Assembly: GCF_001666835.1 (NCBI RefSeq)
Contig: NZ_LZJF01000004.1
Location: 1-48,139, forward strand
From: Mycobacterium sp. E3251
GTDB lineage: Bacteria; Actinomycetota; Actinomycetes; Mycobacteriales; Mycobacteriaceae
Direction: 5' to 3'
DNA: 48,139 bases
In this document: piece by piece, positions 1 to 7,952 of the stretch
Layout of the letters: each line of letters starts with the position of its first letter
Numbering within the stretch: the stretch's first letter is position 1
Made by a program: the position numbers and the translations under genes
The notes under the pieces: generated by a model
What the model saw: only the letters and a program-made list of their open reading frames with translations
Database searches by the model: none
Told to the model about the DNA's origin: nothing

Positions 1-23
1 TGGGCCTCTGGCGTGAGGGTCAT
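1..23 (-). CDS. sufB: SufB, Fe-S cluster scaffold protein (first 7 codons only)
   Basis: Only the first seven codons lie inside the window. They read MTLTPEA on the minus strand, which matches the beginning I recall for mycobacterial SufB (Rv1461), and the gene runs off the left edge. Its ATG overlaps the TGA of sufR (ATGA), so the two genes are probably translationally coupled at the head of the suf operon. SufB is the scaffold of the SUF iron-sulfur assembly machinery; mycobacterial copies often carry an intein, which cannot be checked here. Confidence 0.75.
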
Positions 24-769
24 AACGACGCTCCTTCGATGCTCGTGGTGTCGCGACGCGGGCTGGGCGCCGGGGTCAGTGGTACGTGGGTGGTGCAGGC
101 GCAGTCCCCGTTGACGATGGTCGCCAACCGCTGCACGTGGGTCCCGAGCACCTCGGCCATGGCCTGCTGCTCGGCCTCGCACAGCTCCGGGAATTCCTCG
201 GCGACGTGCGAAACGGGGCAGTGGTGCTGGCAGATCTGCACGCCGTGGATCGGTCCCCCGACCCGTGTCGTGGTGGCGACGTAGCCGGCTTTGGTCAGCG
301 CGCCGGCAACCCGTTCGGCGGCCGCCTCGACCTCGGCGTCGTCGTCGCTGTCCGCCGCGGGCACGCCGGCCAGGATCGCGTCGATCCGCTGCCGGGCGAA
401 GGTGCGGACGGCGTCCTCCCCGCCGATCTCCCGTAGCTGGCGCATGGCCGCCGACGCGAGGTCGTCGTAGGCGTGCTCGAGCTTGGCGCGGCCCGCCGCG
501 GTGAGCCGGAAGCGCTTGGCGGGGCGCCCGCGCCCCACCTGCTGCCAGGACGCGGCGGGCACCGACTCGGCGTCGCCCGCCTCGATCAGGGCGTCGAGAT
601 GGCGCCGCACACCGGCGGCCGCCAACCCGAGCCGGTCGCCGATCTCGCCGGCGGTGATCGATCCGGACTCCACCAGCAGGCGCACGATGGCGCGCCGCGT
701 GTGGCCGTCCCGAACCGCGGCGGCCGCTGCACCCACGGCAGCGTCGTCGAGATCGGTTCGGATTTTCAC
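20..769 (-). CDS. sufR: SufR, Fe-S-sensing repressor of the suf operon
   Basis: This is a DNA-binding regulator with an N-terminal winged helix-turn-helix (about residues 23-95; a recognition-helix-like stretch around AAAGVRRHLDAL). Its C-terminal half carries Cys180, Cys184, Cys197, Cys223 and Cys225, which fit a [4Fe-4S] sensor site. SufR-type proteins repress the SUF Fe-S assembly operon while holding a cluster and release DNA when it is lost or nitrosylated. The context agrees: sufB begins inside its stop codon. I chose the GTG at 769, giving 249 residues. An in-frame TTG at 808 would add 13 residues encoded by codons unlike the rest of the gene, and a palindrome matching the reported SufR operator lies across this start. 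The exact start is therefore uncertain; the identity is well supported. Confidence 0.85.
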   Translation of the reverse strand: MKIRTDLDDAAVGAAAAAVRDGHTRRAIVRLLVESGSITAGEIGDRLGLAAAGVRRHLDALIEAGDAESVPAASWQQVGRGRPAKRFRLTAAGRAKLEHAYDDLASAAMRQLREIGGEDAVRTFARQRIDAILAGVPAADSDDDAEVEAAAERVAGALTKAGYVATTTRVGGPIHGVQICQHHCPVSHVAEEFPELCEAEQQAMAEVLGTHVQRLATIVNGDCACTTHVPLTPAPSPRRDTTSIEGASL

Positions 770-780
770 AACACCAGTGT
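766..780 (-). promoter_or_regulatory. Candidate SufR operator, ACACT-N5-TGTGA
   Basis: On the minus strand the sequence reads ACACT, five bases (GGTGT), then TGTGA. This equals the inverted repeat I recall being reported for the M. tuberculosis SufR binding site. It covers the proposed GTG start of sufR at 769, so bound SufR would sit at the beginning of its own gene and block the whole suf operon. The palindrome is seen directly; the assignment to SufR rests on recalled literature and on position. Confidence 0.7.
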
Positions 781-900
781 GACGCAATTCCAGGGATCGG
801 TCTACCAAGGGTGCCCTGAGCGGGCGTTGCGCTGGTCACACTCGCGCATTGGGCGGCACATCCCCCGCAAGCGGGTGGGGTGCCGGGACGCCCCGGCGGC

Positions 901-906
901 TACGCT
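901..906 (+). promoter_or_regulatory. -10 box (TACGCT) of a leaderless mptB promoter
   Basis: TACGCT fits the mycobacterial TANNNT -10 hexamer and is followed by exactly six bases before the mptB ATG. Transcription would then begin at the A of the start codon and give a leaderless mRNA. No Shine-Dalgarno sequence is visible upstream of the ATG, which agrees. The identical TACGCT-N6-ATG arrangement occurs at 47832-47846. Confidence 0.6.
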
Positions 907-912
907 GCTCTG

Positions 913-2625
913 ATGGCAGCCCGCCACCACGTGCTGAGCTCGTCGATCGCCAGCTTGCATGGCGACGAGCAGGCGGTGGGCACGCCGCTGAACGATACCG
1001 AGCTCACCGCGCTGCAGCGCACCCGCCTGTTCGGGGCCACCGGCACCGTCCTGATGGCGATCGGCGCGCTGGGCGCCGGGGCCCGGCCCGTCGTGCAGGA
1101 CCCCACGTTCGGGGTGCGGTTGCTCAACCTGCCGTCGCGGATCCAGACGGTGTCGTTGACGATGACGACGACCGGCGCGGTGATGATGGCGCTGGCCTGG
1201 CTGATGCTCGGCCGGTTCGCGCTGGGCAGCAGGCGGATGTCGCGCGGCGACCTGGACCGCACCTTGCTGCTGTGGACGCTGCCACTGCTGATCGCGCCGC
1301 CGATGTACAGCAAGGACGTCTACTCCTACCTGGCCCAGAGCCAGATCTCCCTGGAAGGACTCGACCCCTACCGGGTCGGTCCGGCGTCCGGACTCGGCCT
1401 GTCCCACGTCTTCACGCTGTCGGTCCCCACCCTGTGGCGGGAGACCCCGGCGCCCTACGGCCCGCTCTTCCTGTGGATCGGGCGCGGCATCTCGGCGATC
1501 ACCGGCGAGAACATCGTCGCCGCCGTGCTGTGTCACCGGCTGGTGGAGCTGATCGGCGTGGGCTTGATCGTGTGGGCGACCCCGCGGCTGGCCCGGCGCT
1601 GCGGCGTCGCCGAGGTCAGCGCGCTGTGGCTGGGCGCGGCCAATCCGCTGCTGATCATGCATCTGGTCGCCGGCGTGCACAACGAGGCGTTGATGCTCGG
1701 GCTGATGCTCGCGGGGGCCGAGTTCGCCCTGCGGGGCATCGATTCTCCGCGACTGTTCCCGGCCTCATGGCGGCCCGGCCCCGACTGGGAACCGTTGGGC
1801 ATGCTGCTGGCGGGCGCCATCCTGATCACCTTGTCGTCGCAGGTGAAATTGCCGTCGCTGCTGGCGCTCGGGTTCGTCACGATGGCGCTGGCCTACCGCT
1901 GCGGGGGCAACCTGCGGGCGCTGCTGCTCGCGGGCGGCGCGATGACGACGTTGTCGCTGGCGGTGATGGCGGCGGTCGGCTGGGCCAGCGGCCTCGGGTT
2001 CGGCTGGATCTACACGCTCGGCACCGCCAACGTCGTGCGCAGCTGGATGTCGCCGCCCACCCTGCTCGCACTGGGCACCGGGCAGGTGGGGATCCTGTTG
2101 GGACTCGGCGATCACACCACCGCGGTGCTGGGGCTCACCCGCGCCATCGGCGTGCTGATCATCATGGTGATGGTGGGCTGGCTGCTACTGGCCGTCTTCC
2201 GCGGCCGGTTGCACCCGATCGGTGGCCTGGGCGTGGCGCTGGGCGTCACTGTGCTGCTGTTTCCCGTCGTGCAGCCCTGGTATCTGTTGTGGGCGATCAT
2301 TCCGCTGGCCGCCTGGGCGACCCGCAGCGGATTCCGGGTGGCGGTCATCGTCATCACCCTCGTCGTCGGCATCTTCGGCCCGACGGCCAACGGGGACCGC
2401 TTCGCGCTGTTCCAGATCGTGGACGCCACCCTCGCCAGCACCGTCATCGTGGCGGCGCTCATCGCGCTGACGTACACCCGCCTGCCCTGGCGGCGGCTCC
2501 CGGGCGAGGACGCCGGAACGCCCGAGGCGGTCGTTGAAACCGCACCCACACCGGAGACGCCCCAGACCCCCCTGGCCACCCCGCGTTCCGAGGCGGTGCC
2601 CGACGCCTACGCTGATTCCACGTGA
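913..2625 (+). CDS. mptB: MptB, polyprenol-phosphate-mannose alpha-1,6-mannosyltransferase
   Basis: This is a 570-residue integral membrane protein with a dozen or more hydrophobic segments spread along its length and a loop after the second or third segment reading MYSKDVYSYLAQSQ, typical of the GT-C mannosyltransferases MptA/MptB. These enzymes use polyprenyl-phosphate-mannose at the periplasmic face to build the alpha-1,6-mannan core of lipomannan and lipoarabinomannan. The sequence corresponds to Rv1459c as I recall it. The ATG at 913 is preferred over the in-frame GTG at 880 because the orthologue begins MAARHH and because a -10 box sits just upstream. The last 40 residues are a Pro/Thr/Glu-rich cytoplasmic or periplasmic tail. 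The stop overlaps the GTG of the next gene, so mptB heads an operon with the ABC exporter. Confidence 0.88.
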   Translation: MAARHHVLSSSIASLHGDEQAVGTPLNDTELTALQRTRLFGATGTVLMAIGALGAGARPVVQDPTFGVRLLNLPSRIQTVSLTMTTTGAVMMALAWLMLGRFALGSRRMSRGDLDRTLLLWTLPLLIAPPMYSKDVYSYLAQSQISLEGLDPYRVGPASGLGLSHVFTLSVPTLWRETPAPYGPLFLWIGRGISAITGENIVAAVLCHRLVELIGVGLIVWATPRLARRCGVAEVSALWLGAANPLLIMHLVAGVHNEALMLGLMLAGAEFALRGIDSPRLFPASWRPGPDWEPLGMLLAGAILITLSSQVKLPSLLALGFVTMALAYRCGGNLRALLLAGGAMTTLSLAVMAAVGWASGLGFGWIYTLGTANVVRSWMSPPTLLALGTGQVGILLGLGDHTTAVLGLTRAIGVLIIMVMVGWLLLAVFRGRLHPIGGLGVALGVTVLLFPVVQPWYLLWAIIPLAAWATRSGFRVAVIVITLVVGIFGPTANGDRFALFQIVDATLASTVIVAALIALTYTRLPWRRLPGEDAGTPEAVVETAPTPETPQTPLATPRSEAVPDAYADST

Positions 2626-3557
2626 GCTCGGACGTTCCTGAAACAGTCGTGCGACTTCGCGGGGTGAGCAAGCACTACGGATCCACCACGGCCGTCGCCG
2701 ATCTCGACCTCGAGGTGCACGCCGCCGAAGTGCTCGCCCTGCTGGGCCCCAACGGCGCCGGCAAGACCACGACGGTCGAAATGTGCGAGGGTTTCGTGCG
2801 CCCGGACGCCGGCACCATCGAGGTGCTCGGGCTGGACCCGATCGCCGACAACGCCCGCCTGCGCACCCGCATCGGGGTGATGTTGCAGGGTGGCGGCGGC
2901 TATCCCAGCGCCCGCGCGGGGGAAATGCTCAACCTGGTCGCCTCCTACGCCGCCGACCCGCTGGACCCGGCGTGGCTGCTGGACACCCTGGGCCTCACCG
3001 ATGCTGCCCGCACCACCTACCGACGGCTGTCCGGTGGGCAGCAGCAGCGGCTCGCGCTGGCGTGCGCGCTGGTCGGCCGCCCGGAACTGGTCTTCCTCGA
3101 CGAACCGACCGCGGGCATGGACGCGCACGCCCGGCTGCTGGTGTGGGAACTGATCGACGCGTTGCGCCGCGACGGCGTGACGGTGCTGCTGACCACCCAC
3201 CAACTCAAGGAGGCCGAGGAGCTGGCCGATCGGCTGGTCATCATCGACCACGGCGCGACCGTCGCCGCGGGCACGCCGACCGAGCTGATGCGCGCCGGCG
3301 CGAAGGACGAGCTGCGGTTCACCGCGCCGCCGCGGCTCGACCTGTCGCTGCTGACCGCCGCCCTGCCCGAGGAGTACAAGGCATCCGAGGTGACGCCGGG
3401 CGAGTATCTGGTCGAGGGCCCGGTCGACCCTCAAGTGCTGGCCACCGTGACAGCGTGGTGCGCGCGGATCGACGTGCTGGCCACCGACATGCGCGTCGAG
3501 CAGCGCAGCCTCGAGGACGTGTTCCTCGACCTCACCGGCAGGAAGTTGCGGCCTTGA
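2622..3557 (+). CDS. ABC transporter ATP-binding protein (Rv1458c type)
   Basis: This 311-residue ATPase has Walker A GPNGAGKTT (residues 42-50), a Q-loop LQGGGG, the signature LSGGQQQR (about 136-143), Walker B LVFLDEP followed by TAGMD, and the H-loop TTH. It belongs to the DrrA/CcmA-like exporter ATPases and would drive the permease encoded next. The GTG start overlaps the mptB stop (GTGA), and its own stop overlaps the TTG of the permease. The substrate is unknown. Sitting between mptB and ctaA, a role in exporting an envelope component or a haem/copper-related molecule is possible but not shown by the sequence. Confidence 0.9.
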   Translation: MSSDVPETVVRLRGVSKHYGSTTAVADLDLEVHAAEVLALLGPNGAGKTTTVEMCEGFVRPDAGTIEVLGLDPIADNARLRTRIGVMLQGGGGYPSARAGEMLNLVASYAADPLDPAWLLDTLGLTDAARTTYRRLSGGQQQRLALACALVGRPELVFLDEPTAGMDAHARLLVWELIDALRRDGVTVLLTTHQLKEAEELADRLVIIDHGATVAAGTPTELMRAGAKDELRFTAPPRLDLSLLTAALPEEYKASEVTPGEYLVEGPVDPQVLATVTAWCARIDVLATDMRVEQRSLEDVFLDLTGRKLRP

Positions 3558-4345
3558 ATCTGGACAAGACCCAATCGAACGTCTTTCCCGCGGGGACGTT
3601 CAGCCCCGACCCGCGGCCCAGCACCGTGCCGCGGATGCTGGCCGCGCAGTTCGGCCTCGAGCTCAAGCTGCTGCTGCGCAACGGCGAGCAGCTGCTGCTG
3701 ACCATGTTCATCCCGATCACGCTGCTAGTCGGGTTGACGCTCTTGCCGTTTGGCTCCTTCGGGCACAACCGCGCCGCCACCTTCGTTCCGGCCATCATGG
3801 CCCTCGCGGTCATCTCGACCGCCTTCACCGGGCAGGCCATCGCGGTCGCCTTCGACCGCCGCTACGGCGCGCTCAAGCGGCTGGGGGCGACCCCGCTGCC
3901 GGTCTGGGGCATCATCGCCGGCAAGTCGCTGGCCGTGGTCACCGTGGTGTTCCTGCAGGCAATCCTGTTGGGCGCCATCGGGTTTGCGCTGGGCTGGCGA
4001 CCCGCCCCCGCCGCGTTGGCGTTGGGTGCGGCGGTCATCGCGCTGGGCACCGCGGGCTTCACCGCCCTCGGGCTGTTGCTGGGCGGGACGCTGCGGGCCG
4101 AGATCGTGCTCGCGGTCGCCAACCTGCTGTGGTTCGTCTTCGCCGGCCTCGGTGCGCTGACGGTGGAATCCGGGATGATCCCGACCGGCGTCAAGTGGGC
4201 GGCCCGGCTCACCCCTTCGGGCGCGCTGACCGAGGCCCTGTCGCGGGCGATGGTCCTGTCGGTGGACTGGTTCGGCGTCGTCGTCCTGGCGGTGTGGGGC
4301 GCGGTGGCGGCGCTGGCGGCGCTGCGCTGGTTCCGGTTCACCTGA
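3554..4345 (+). CDS. ABC-2 type transporter permease (Rv1457c type)
   Basis: This 263-residue membrane protein has six hydrophobic segments in the ABC-2 permease arrangement: a short N-terminal cytoplasmic part, a first segment around LLLTMFIPITLLVGLTLL, and a cytoplasmic loop with FDRRYGALKRLGATPLP, which is the conserved coupling region of DrrB-like exporters. It pairs with the ATPase immediately upstream; half-transporters of this type work as homodimers with two ATPases. The start is taken as TTG at 3554, overlapping the preceding stop (TTGA), since it gives the usual length of about 260 residues and the first internal ATG would remove the conserved N-terminus. The same reading frame stays open upstream into the ATPase gene, but that part is a shadow. 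Confidence 0.87.
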   Translation: MNLDKTQSNVFPAGTFSPDPRPSTVPRMLAAQFGLELKLLLRNGEQLLLTMFIPITLLVGLTLLPFGSFGHNRAATFVPAIMALAVISTAFTGQAIAVAFDRRYGALKRLGATPLPVWGIIAGKSLAVVTVVFLQAILLGAIGFALGWRPAPAALALGAAVIALGTAGFTALGLLLGGTLRAEIVLAVANLLWFVFAGLGALTVESGMIPTGVKWAARLTPSGALTEALSRAMVLSVDWFGVVVLAVWGAVAALAALRWFRFT

Positions 4346-4363
4346 CGGGCGGCCCGAGGGCTT

Positions 4364-4378
4364 ACTACAGGACGTAGT
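4364..4378. promoter_or_regulatory. Dyad ACTAC-N5-GTAGT over the ctaA -35 region (possible repressor operator)
   Basis: A perfect 5-bp inverted repeat, ACTAC and GTAGT separated by five bases, lies where the -35 element of the ctaA promoter would be (the -10 box is at 4390). The left part reads TACTACA, the half-site of BlaI/MecI-family repressors. A related TGTAGTA half-site lies in the ctaB promoter. The inverted repeat is seen; the regulator is an inference. Confidence 0.45.
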
Positions 4379-4389
4379 TTTCCTTGGCC

Positions 4390-4395
4390 TACCAT
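4390..4395 (+). promoter_or_regulatory. -10 box (TACCAT) of a leaderless ctaA promoter
   Basis: TACCAT matches TANNNT and is followed by six bases and then the ctaA ATG at 4402, so transcription would start at the initiation codon. The gene has no recognisable Shine-Dalgarno sequence. The same hexamer occurs in the ctaB promoter on the other strand. Confidence 0.55.
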
Positions 4396-4401
4396 CGGGC
4401 C

Positions 4402-5358
4402 ATGCCCGTGGGACGCACGCTGATGCGGTTGGTCGACCTGCTCCCCAACCCGAGCGTGCGCGTCCAGCGCCTCGTCGCCGCGGCCGTCATCCTCACCCAG
4501 GGCGGCATCGCCGTCACCGGCGCGATCGTCCGGGTCACGGCGTCGGGGCTCGGTTGTCCCACCTGGCCGCAGTGCTTTCCGGGTAGCTTCGTCCCGGTCG
4601 CGCACGCCGAGGTGCCGCGCGTCCACCAGGCGGTCGAGTTCGGCAATCGCATGATCACCTTCGCGGTGGTCGTCGCCGCGGCGCTCGCCGTGCTGGCCGT
4701 GACCCGGGCGCGCCGCCGCCGGGAAGTGCTGGTGTACGCGTGGCTGATGCCGGTGTCGACGGTGGTCCAGGCGGTCATCGGCGGCATCACCGTGCGCACC
4801 GGGCTGCTGTGGTGGACGGTGGCCATCCACCTGCTCACCTCGATGACGATGGTGTGGCTGTCGGTGCTGCTCTACGTCAAGATCGGCGAGCCCGACGACG
4901 GAGTGGTGCACCGGCGCGTGCCCCGGCCGCTACGCGCCCTGACCGCGCTGATCGGCCTGGACCTGGCCGTGGTGCTGGTCACCGGCACGCTGGTGACGGC
5001 CGCCGGCCCGCACGCGGGAGACCGCAGCCCCACCCGAACCGTCCCCCGGCTCAAGGTCGCCGTGGACACCCTGGTCCACGCCCACTCCTCGCTGCTGATC
5101 GCCTACCTCGCCCTGCTGGTCGGGCTGGGCTTCGGGCTGTTGGCGGTGGGCGCCGCCCGGCCCATCCTGCGGCGGCTGATCGTCCTGCTCGCCCTGGTGT
5201 GCGCGCAGGCCGCGGTCGGCACCGCCCAGTACTTCACTGGAGTGCCCGCCGCGCTGGTCGCCCTGCACGTGGCCGGGGCCGCGGCGTGCACCGCCGCGAC
5301 CGCCGCGCTATGGGCGTCGATGCGAGAGCGGGCCGAGCCCGAGCCGCTCGCAGGCTGA
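4402..5358 (+). CDS. ctaA: CtaA, haem A synthase
   Basis: This 318-residue polytopic membrane protein has eight predicted membrane helices in two similar halves. The first extracellular loop carries the Cys pair of bacterial CtaA (GCPTWPQC), and conserved histidines lie in helices, for example in VHQAVEFGNR and in VDTLVHAHSSLL. CtaA oxidises the C8 methyl of haem O to a formyl group, giving haem A for the aa3 cytochrome oxidase; haem O comes from CtaB encoded at 6988-7917. The ATG at 4402 fits the orthologue Rv1456c and a leaderless promoter; a TTG at 4384 is also in frame but would begin before the predicted transcript. The 3' end overlaps the convergent gene at 5308-5970 by 51 bp. Confidence 0.9.
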   Translation: MPVGRTLMRLVDLLPNPSVRVQRLVAAAVILTQGGIAVTGAIVRVTASGLGCPTWPQCFPGSFVPVAHAEVPRVHQAVEFGNRMITFAVVVAAALAVLAVTRARRRREVLVYAWLMPVSTVVQAVIGGITVRTGLLWWTVAIHLLTSMTMVWLSVLLYVKIGEPDDGVVHRRVPRPLRALTALIGLDLAVVLVTGTLVTAAGPHAGDRSPTRTVPRLKVAVDTLVHAHSSLLIAYLALLVGLGFGLLAVGAARPILRRLIVLLALVCAQAAVGTAQYFTGVPAALVALHVAGAAACTAATAALWASMRERAEPEPLAG

Positions 5359-5970
5359 CTCCACGGCCAGCGCGAACTCGCGCTGTGCGCGCTCGCGGGT
5401 GGTGGCGTCCAGGTGCCGCCAGCCCAGCGAGGGCGCGACGAGGTCGAGCCGCACCAGCCGATCCCCGGCCACGTCGGCGCGTGCGTAGAGCAGGTCGCGC
5501 GCCGCGATTCCGGCGCGATCCGCGGCCGCCGCGAGCGCGGTGTAGCCGAGATCCCAAGTTTCGAACTCCGGCTCGTCCGGCCAGGCGTGCGACTGCTTGC
5601 CGGCCAGGAAGATCAACGCCGCCCCCGCCGTCCCGCCCGCCAGCGTCGGCACCCCGTCGTTCTCCAGGTCGCGCAGATACCGCTCACCGAGGTTCCAAAC
5701 GACCGCGTCGGGGGGGTTGAGCAGGTGGCGCACCCGCCGCGTCCAGGCCAGGAATTCGTCGCGCCATTCCGGATCGTCCGCGGTCGCACGCAGGATGACC
5801 AGGTCGGCGCGCAGGGTCTCGGGGTCGTCCCAGGACCGCCAGCGGGCGTGCAGCCCACGAGTTCGCAACGCGGGCACCAGGCCGGCGTCGTCGGGGTCGC
5901 CGCCCGCGCGCCCGGGAGGACCCGCCAGCACGAGGCGGGGATGGAAGATGTCCGGACGGGCGAGTTTCAT
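5308..5970 (-). CDS. ATP-grasp-like protein lacking the central domain (Rv1455 type)
   Basis: This 220-residue protein is of unproven function. The N-terminal half resembles the pre-ATP-grasp part of RimK-like enzymes: DDAGLVPAL, an acidic SWDD, DLVILRAT, EFLAW, then NPPDAVVWNLGERYLRDLENDGVPTL. The C-terminal half resembles the end of the fold: ALIFLAGKQSHA, then ARADVAGDRLVRLDLVAPSL. The central stretch that normally binds ATP is missing; the two parts meet around residues 111-118. The M. tuberculosis counterpart is longer as I remember (about 280 residues), so this may be an internal in-frame deletion. It is transcribed away from qor and ends inside ctaA. The start ATG at 5970 is preferred over an in-frame TTG-type start at 5991, which would overlap qor. 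Confidence 0.6.
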   Translation of the reverse strand: MKLARPDIFHPRLVLAGPPGRAGGDPDDAGLVPALRTRGLHARWRSWDDPETLRADLVILRATADDPEWRDEFLAWTRRVRHLLNPPDAVVWNLGERYLRDLENDGVPTLAGGTAGAALIFLAGKQSHAWPDEPEFETWDLGYTALAAAADRAGIAARDLLYARADVAGDRLVRLDLVAPSLGWRHLDATTRERAQREFALAVESACERLGLGPLSHRRP

Positions 5971-5989
5971 GCCCGGGCATGATAAGCAC

Positions 5990-6964
5990 ATGCACGCAAT
6001 CGAAGTCAGCGAAACCGGCGGCCCCGAGGTGCTGCGCTACATCGACGCGCCCCAACCCACACCGGGGTCCGGCGAGGTCTTGATCAAAGCCGAGGCGATC
6101 GGCGTCAACTACATCGACACCTACTTCCGCTCGGGCCAGTACCCGCGTGAGCTGCCGTTCATCCTCGGTTCGGAACTGTGCGGCACCGTCGCCGCGGCGG
6201 GCGACGGCGTCGACGGGTTCCGCGTCGGCGACCGGGTGGTCAGCGCGTCGGCGTCGGGCGGTTACGCCGAATACGCCACAGCCCCAGCGACTTTGACGGC
6301 ACACGTGCCGGACGGCGTGGGCTCCGACGTGGCGGCGTCGGTGCTGCTGAAAGGCTTGACCGCGCACTACCTGCTCAAGTCCGTGTATCCGGTGCAGGCC
6401 GGCGACACCATCCTGGTGCACGCCGGCGCGGGCGGGGTCGGATTGATCCTGACGCAGTGGGCCCATCTGCTGGGCGCCCGGGTCATCACCACGGTCTCCA
6501 CGCCGGAGAAGGCCCGGCTGTCCCGGCGGGCGGGTGCCGACGAGGTGCTGCCCTACCCCGACGACGCTGACGAATTCGGCCGGCAGATTCGCGGGCTCAC
6601 CGACGGCGCCGGCGTCGAGGCGGTGTACGACGGCGTGGGCGCCACGACGTTCGACGCCAGCCTGGCCAGCCTGGCGGTGCGGGGAACGCTGGCGCTGTTC
6701 GGAGCGGCCAGCGGACCCGTTCCGCCGTTCGACCCGCAGCGCCTCAACGCCGCCGGCTCGGTGTTCCTGACCCGGCCGTCGCTGGCGCACTTCATCCGCA
6801 CCGGCCAGGAATTCAGTTGGCGGGCCGAGGAATTGTTCGACGCGATCGCCGGCGGGGCCATCACCGTCGAGGTCGGCGGGCGCTATCCGCTGTCGGAAGC
6901 CACGCGCGCCCATCAGGACCTGCAGGGCCGCAAGACCGCCGGCTCCATCGTGCTGCTGCCCTGA
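5990..6964 (+). CDS. qor: Quinone oxidoreductase, zeta-crystallin type (Qor)
   Basis: This is a 324-residue medium-chain dehydrogenase/reductase without zinc ligands. The N-terminal GroES-like domain contains GVNYIDTYFRSGQYP and LGSELCGTV, followed by a Rossmann domain with VHAGAGGVGLILTQWA (about residues 143-158) for NADPH. Zeta-crystallin-type enzymes carry out one-electron reduction of quinones or reduce alkenals with NADPH. It matches Rv1454c closely in recalled sequence and ends with the family motif RKTAGSIVLLP. It diverges from the ATP-grasp-like gene with only 19 bp between start codons, so any shared promoter is extremely compact. It converges with ctaB. Confidence 0.88.
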   Translation: MHAIEVSETGGPEVLRYIDAPQPTPGSGEVLIKAEAIGVNYIDTYFRSGQYPRELPFILGSELCGTVAAAGDGVDGFRVGDRVVSASASGGYAEYATAPATLTAHVPDGVGSDVAASVLLKGLTAHYLLKSVYPVQAGDTILVHAGAGGVGLILTQWAHLLGARVITTVSTPEKARLSRRAGADEVLPYPDDADEFGRQIRGLTDGAGVEAVYDGVGATTFDASLASLAVRGTLALFGAASGPVPPFDPQRLNAAGSVFLTRPSLAHFIRTGQEFSWRAEELFDAIAGGAITVEVGGRYPLSEATRAHQDLQGRKTAGSIVLLP

Positions 6965-6971
6965 GAGCGCA

Positions 6972-6984
6972 GCCGCGACGCGGC
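6972..6984. terminator. Short GC-rich hairpin between qor and ctaB
   Basis: GCCGC, a three-base loop GAC, and GCGGC form a 5-bp stem between the convergent stop codons of qor and ctaB. It has no following T-run. It could act as a weak bidirectional terminator; in GC-rich DNA such a short stem may also be chance. Confidence 0.3.
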
Positions 6985-6987
6985 GCG

Positions 6988-7917
6988 TCAGAACAAATGC
7001 GGCAGCGCGATCACCGAGTCGACCGCCAACGCGCAGAACACCACTGCGAGGTAGTTGTTCGATTGCAGGAACAACCGCAGCGGCTTGACGGGCTCGCCGG
7101 CGCGAACCCCGGCGTGGAGCTGGTGGGCCATCGCCAGGAACCACACCCCGGCGACCACGGCGACCGCCGCGTAGAGCCAGCCGGTGGCCAGCGCCAGCGC
7201 CAGTGTCGCCGCGACCGTCAGCCAGGTGTAGATCAGGATCTGCTTGGTGACCTGACGCTCGGTCGCGACGGCGGGCAGCATCGGGACGCCGGCCGCTTTG
7301 TAGTCGTCCTTGTAACGCATCGCCAGCGCCCAGGTGTGTGGCGGCGTCCAGAAGAAGATGATCGCGAACATCACCAGCGCCGGCCAGCCGATGGTGCCGG
7401 TGACGGCCGACCAGCCGATCATCACCGGCATGCAGCCGGCGGCGCCGCCCCACACGACGTTCTGCGACGTACGCCGCTTGAGCAGCAGCGTGTAGACCAG
7501 CACATAGAAGGCGATGGTGGCGCCGGCCAGGTGTGCCGACAGCATGTTCGTCGTCCACCACAGCCAAAAGAACGACGCCACCGACAGCGCCAATCCGAAC
7601 ACCAGCGCGTGGCTGCGCGGGACCCTGGCGCTGGCCAGTGGCCGGCGCGCCGTGCGCTTCATCACCTTGTCGATGTCGGCGTCGGCCACGCAGTTCAGGG
7701 TGTTGGCTCCCCCGGCGGCCAGCATCCCGCCGACCAACGTGTTGAGGATCAGCAGCGGATTCACGGCGCCGCGGTGGGCAAGCAGCATGGCCGGAATGGT
7801 GGTGACGAGCAGCAGCTCGATCACCCGCGGCTTGGTCAGTGCCAGATACGCCAGCACCGTGCCCTGTATTCGGCTCGGTGCCCCTCGACTCGGGGCGACG
7901 CGCCCGCGAACGCTCAC
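6988..7917 (-). CDS. ctaB: CtaB, protohaem IX farnesyltransferase (haem O synthase)
   Basis: This 309-residue UbiA-family membrane prenyltransferase has nine predicted helices. The first Asp-rich loop reads [20 protein letters not shown], the second acidic loop is [13 protein letters not shown], and the region [19 protein letters not shown] is characteristic of CtaB/CyoE. It transfers a farnesyl group from farnesyl diphosphate to haem B, giving haem O, the substrate of CtaA (4402-5358). The GTG at 7917 is chosen because AAGGAG lies seven bases upstream and the product then has the length I recall for Rv1451 (308). An ATG-like extension to 7953 is in frame but runs into the promoter dyad. Confidence 0.92.
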   Translation of the reverse strand: MSVRGRVAPSRGAPSRIQGTVLAYLALTKPRVIELLLVTTIPAMLLAHRGAVNPLLILNTLVGGMLAAGGANTLNCVADADIDKVMKRTARRPLASARVPRSHALVFGLALSVASFFWLWWTTNMLSAHLAGATIAFYVLVYTLLLKRRTSQNVVWGGAAGCMPVMIGWSAVTGTIGWPALVMFAIIFFWTPPHTWALAMRYKDDYKAAGVPMLPAVATERQVTKQILIYTWLTVAATLALALATGWLYAAVAVVAGVWFLAMAHQLHAGVRAGEPVKPLRLFLQSNNYLAVVFCALAVDSVIALPHLF

Positions 7918-7952
7918 GCAATCACTCCTTGGGGTCGCAGCAGCGCGCAGCA

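Noticed and set aside
5684..7921. A 745-codon open frame on the minus strand covering qor and ctaB
   Set aside because: It has the Arg/Gly/Ala-rich, low-complexity composition of out-of-frame GC-rich DNA and overlaps two clear enzyme genes over its whole length.
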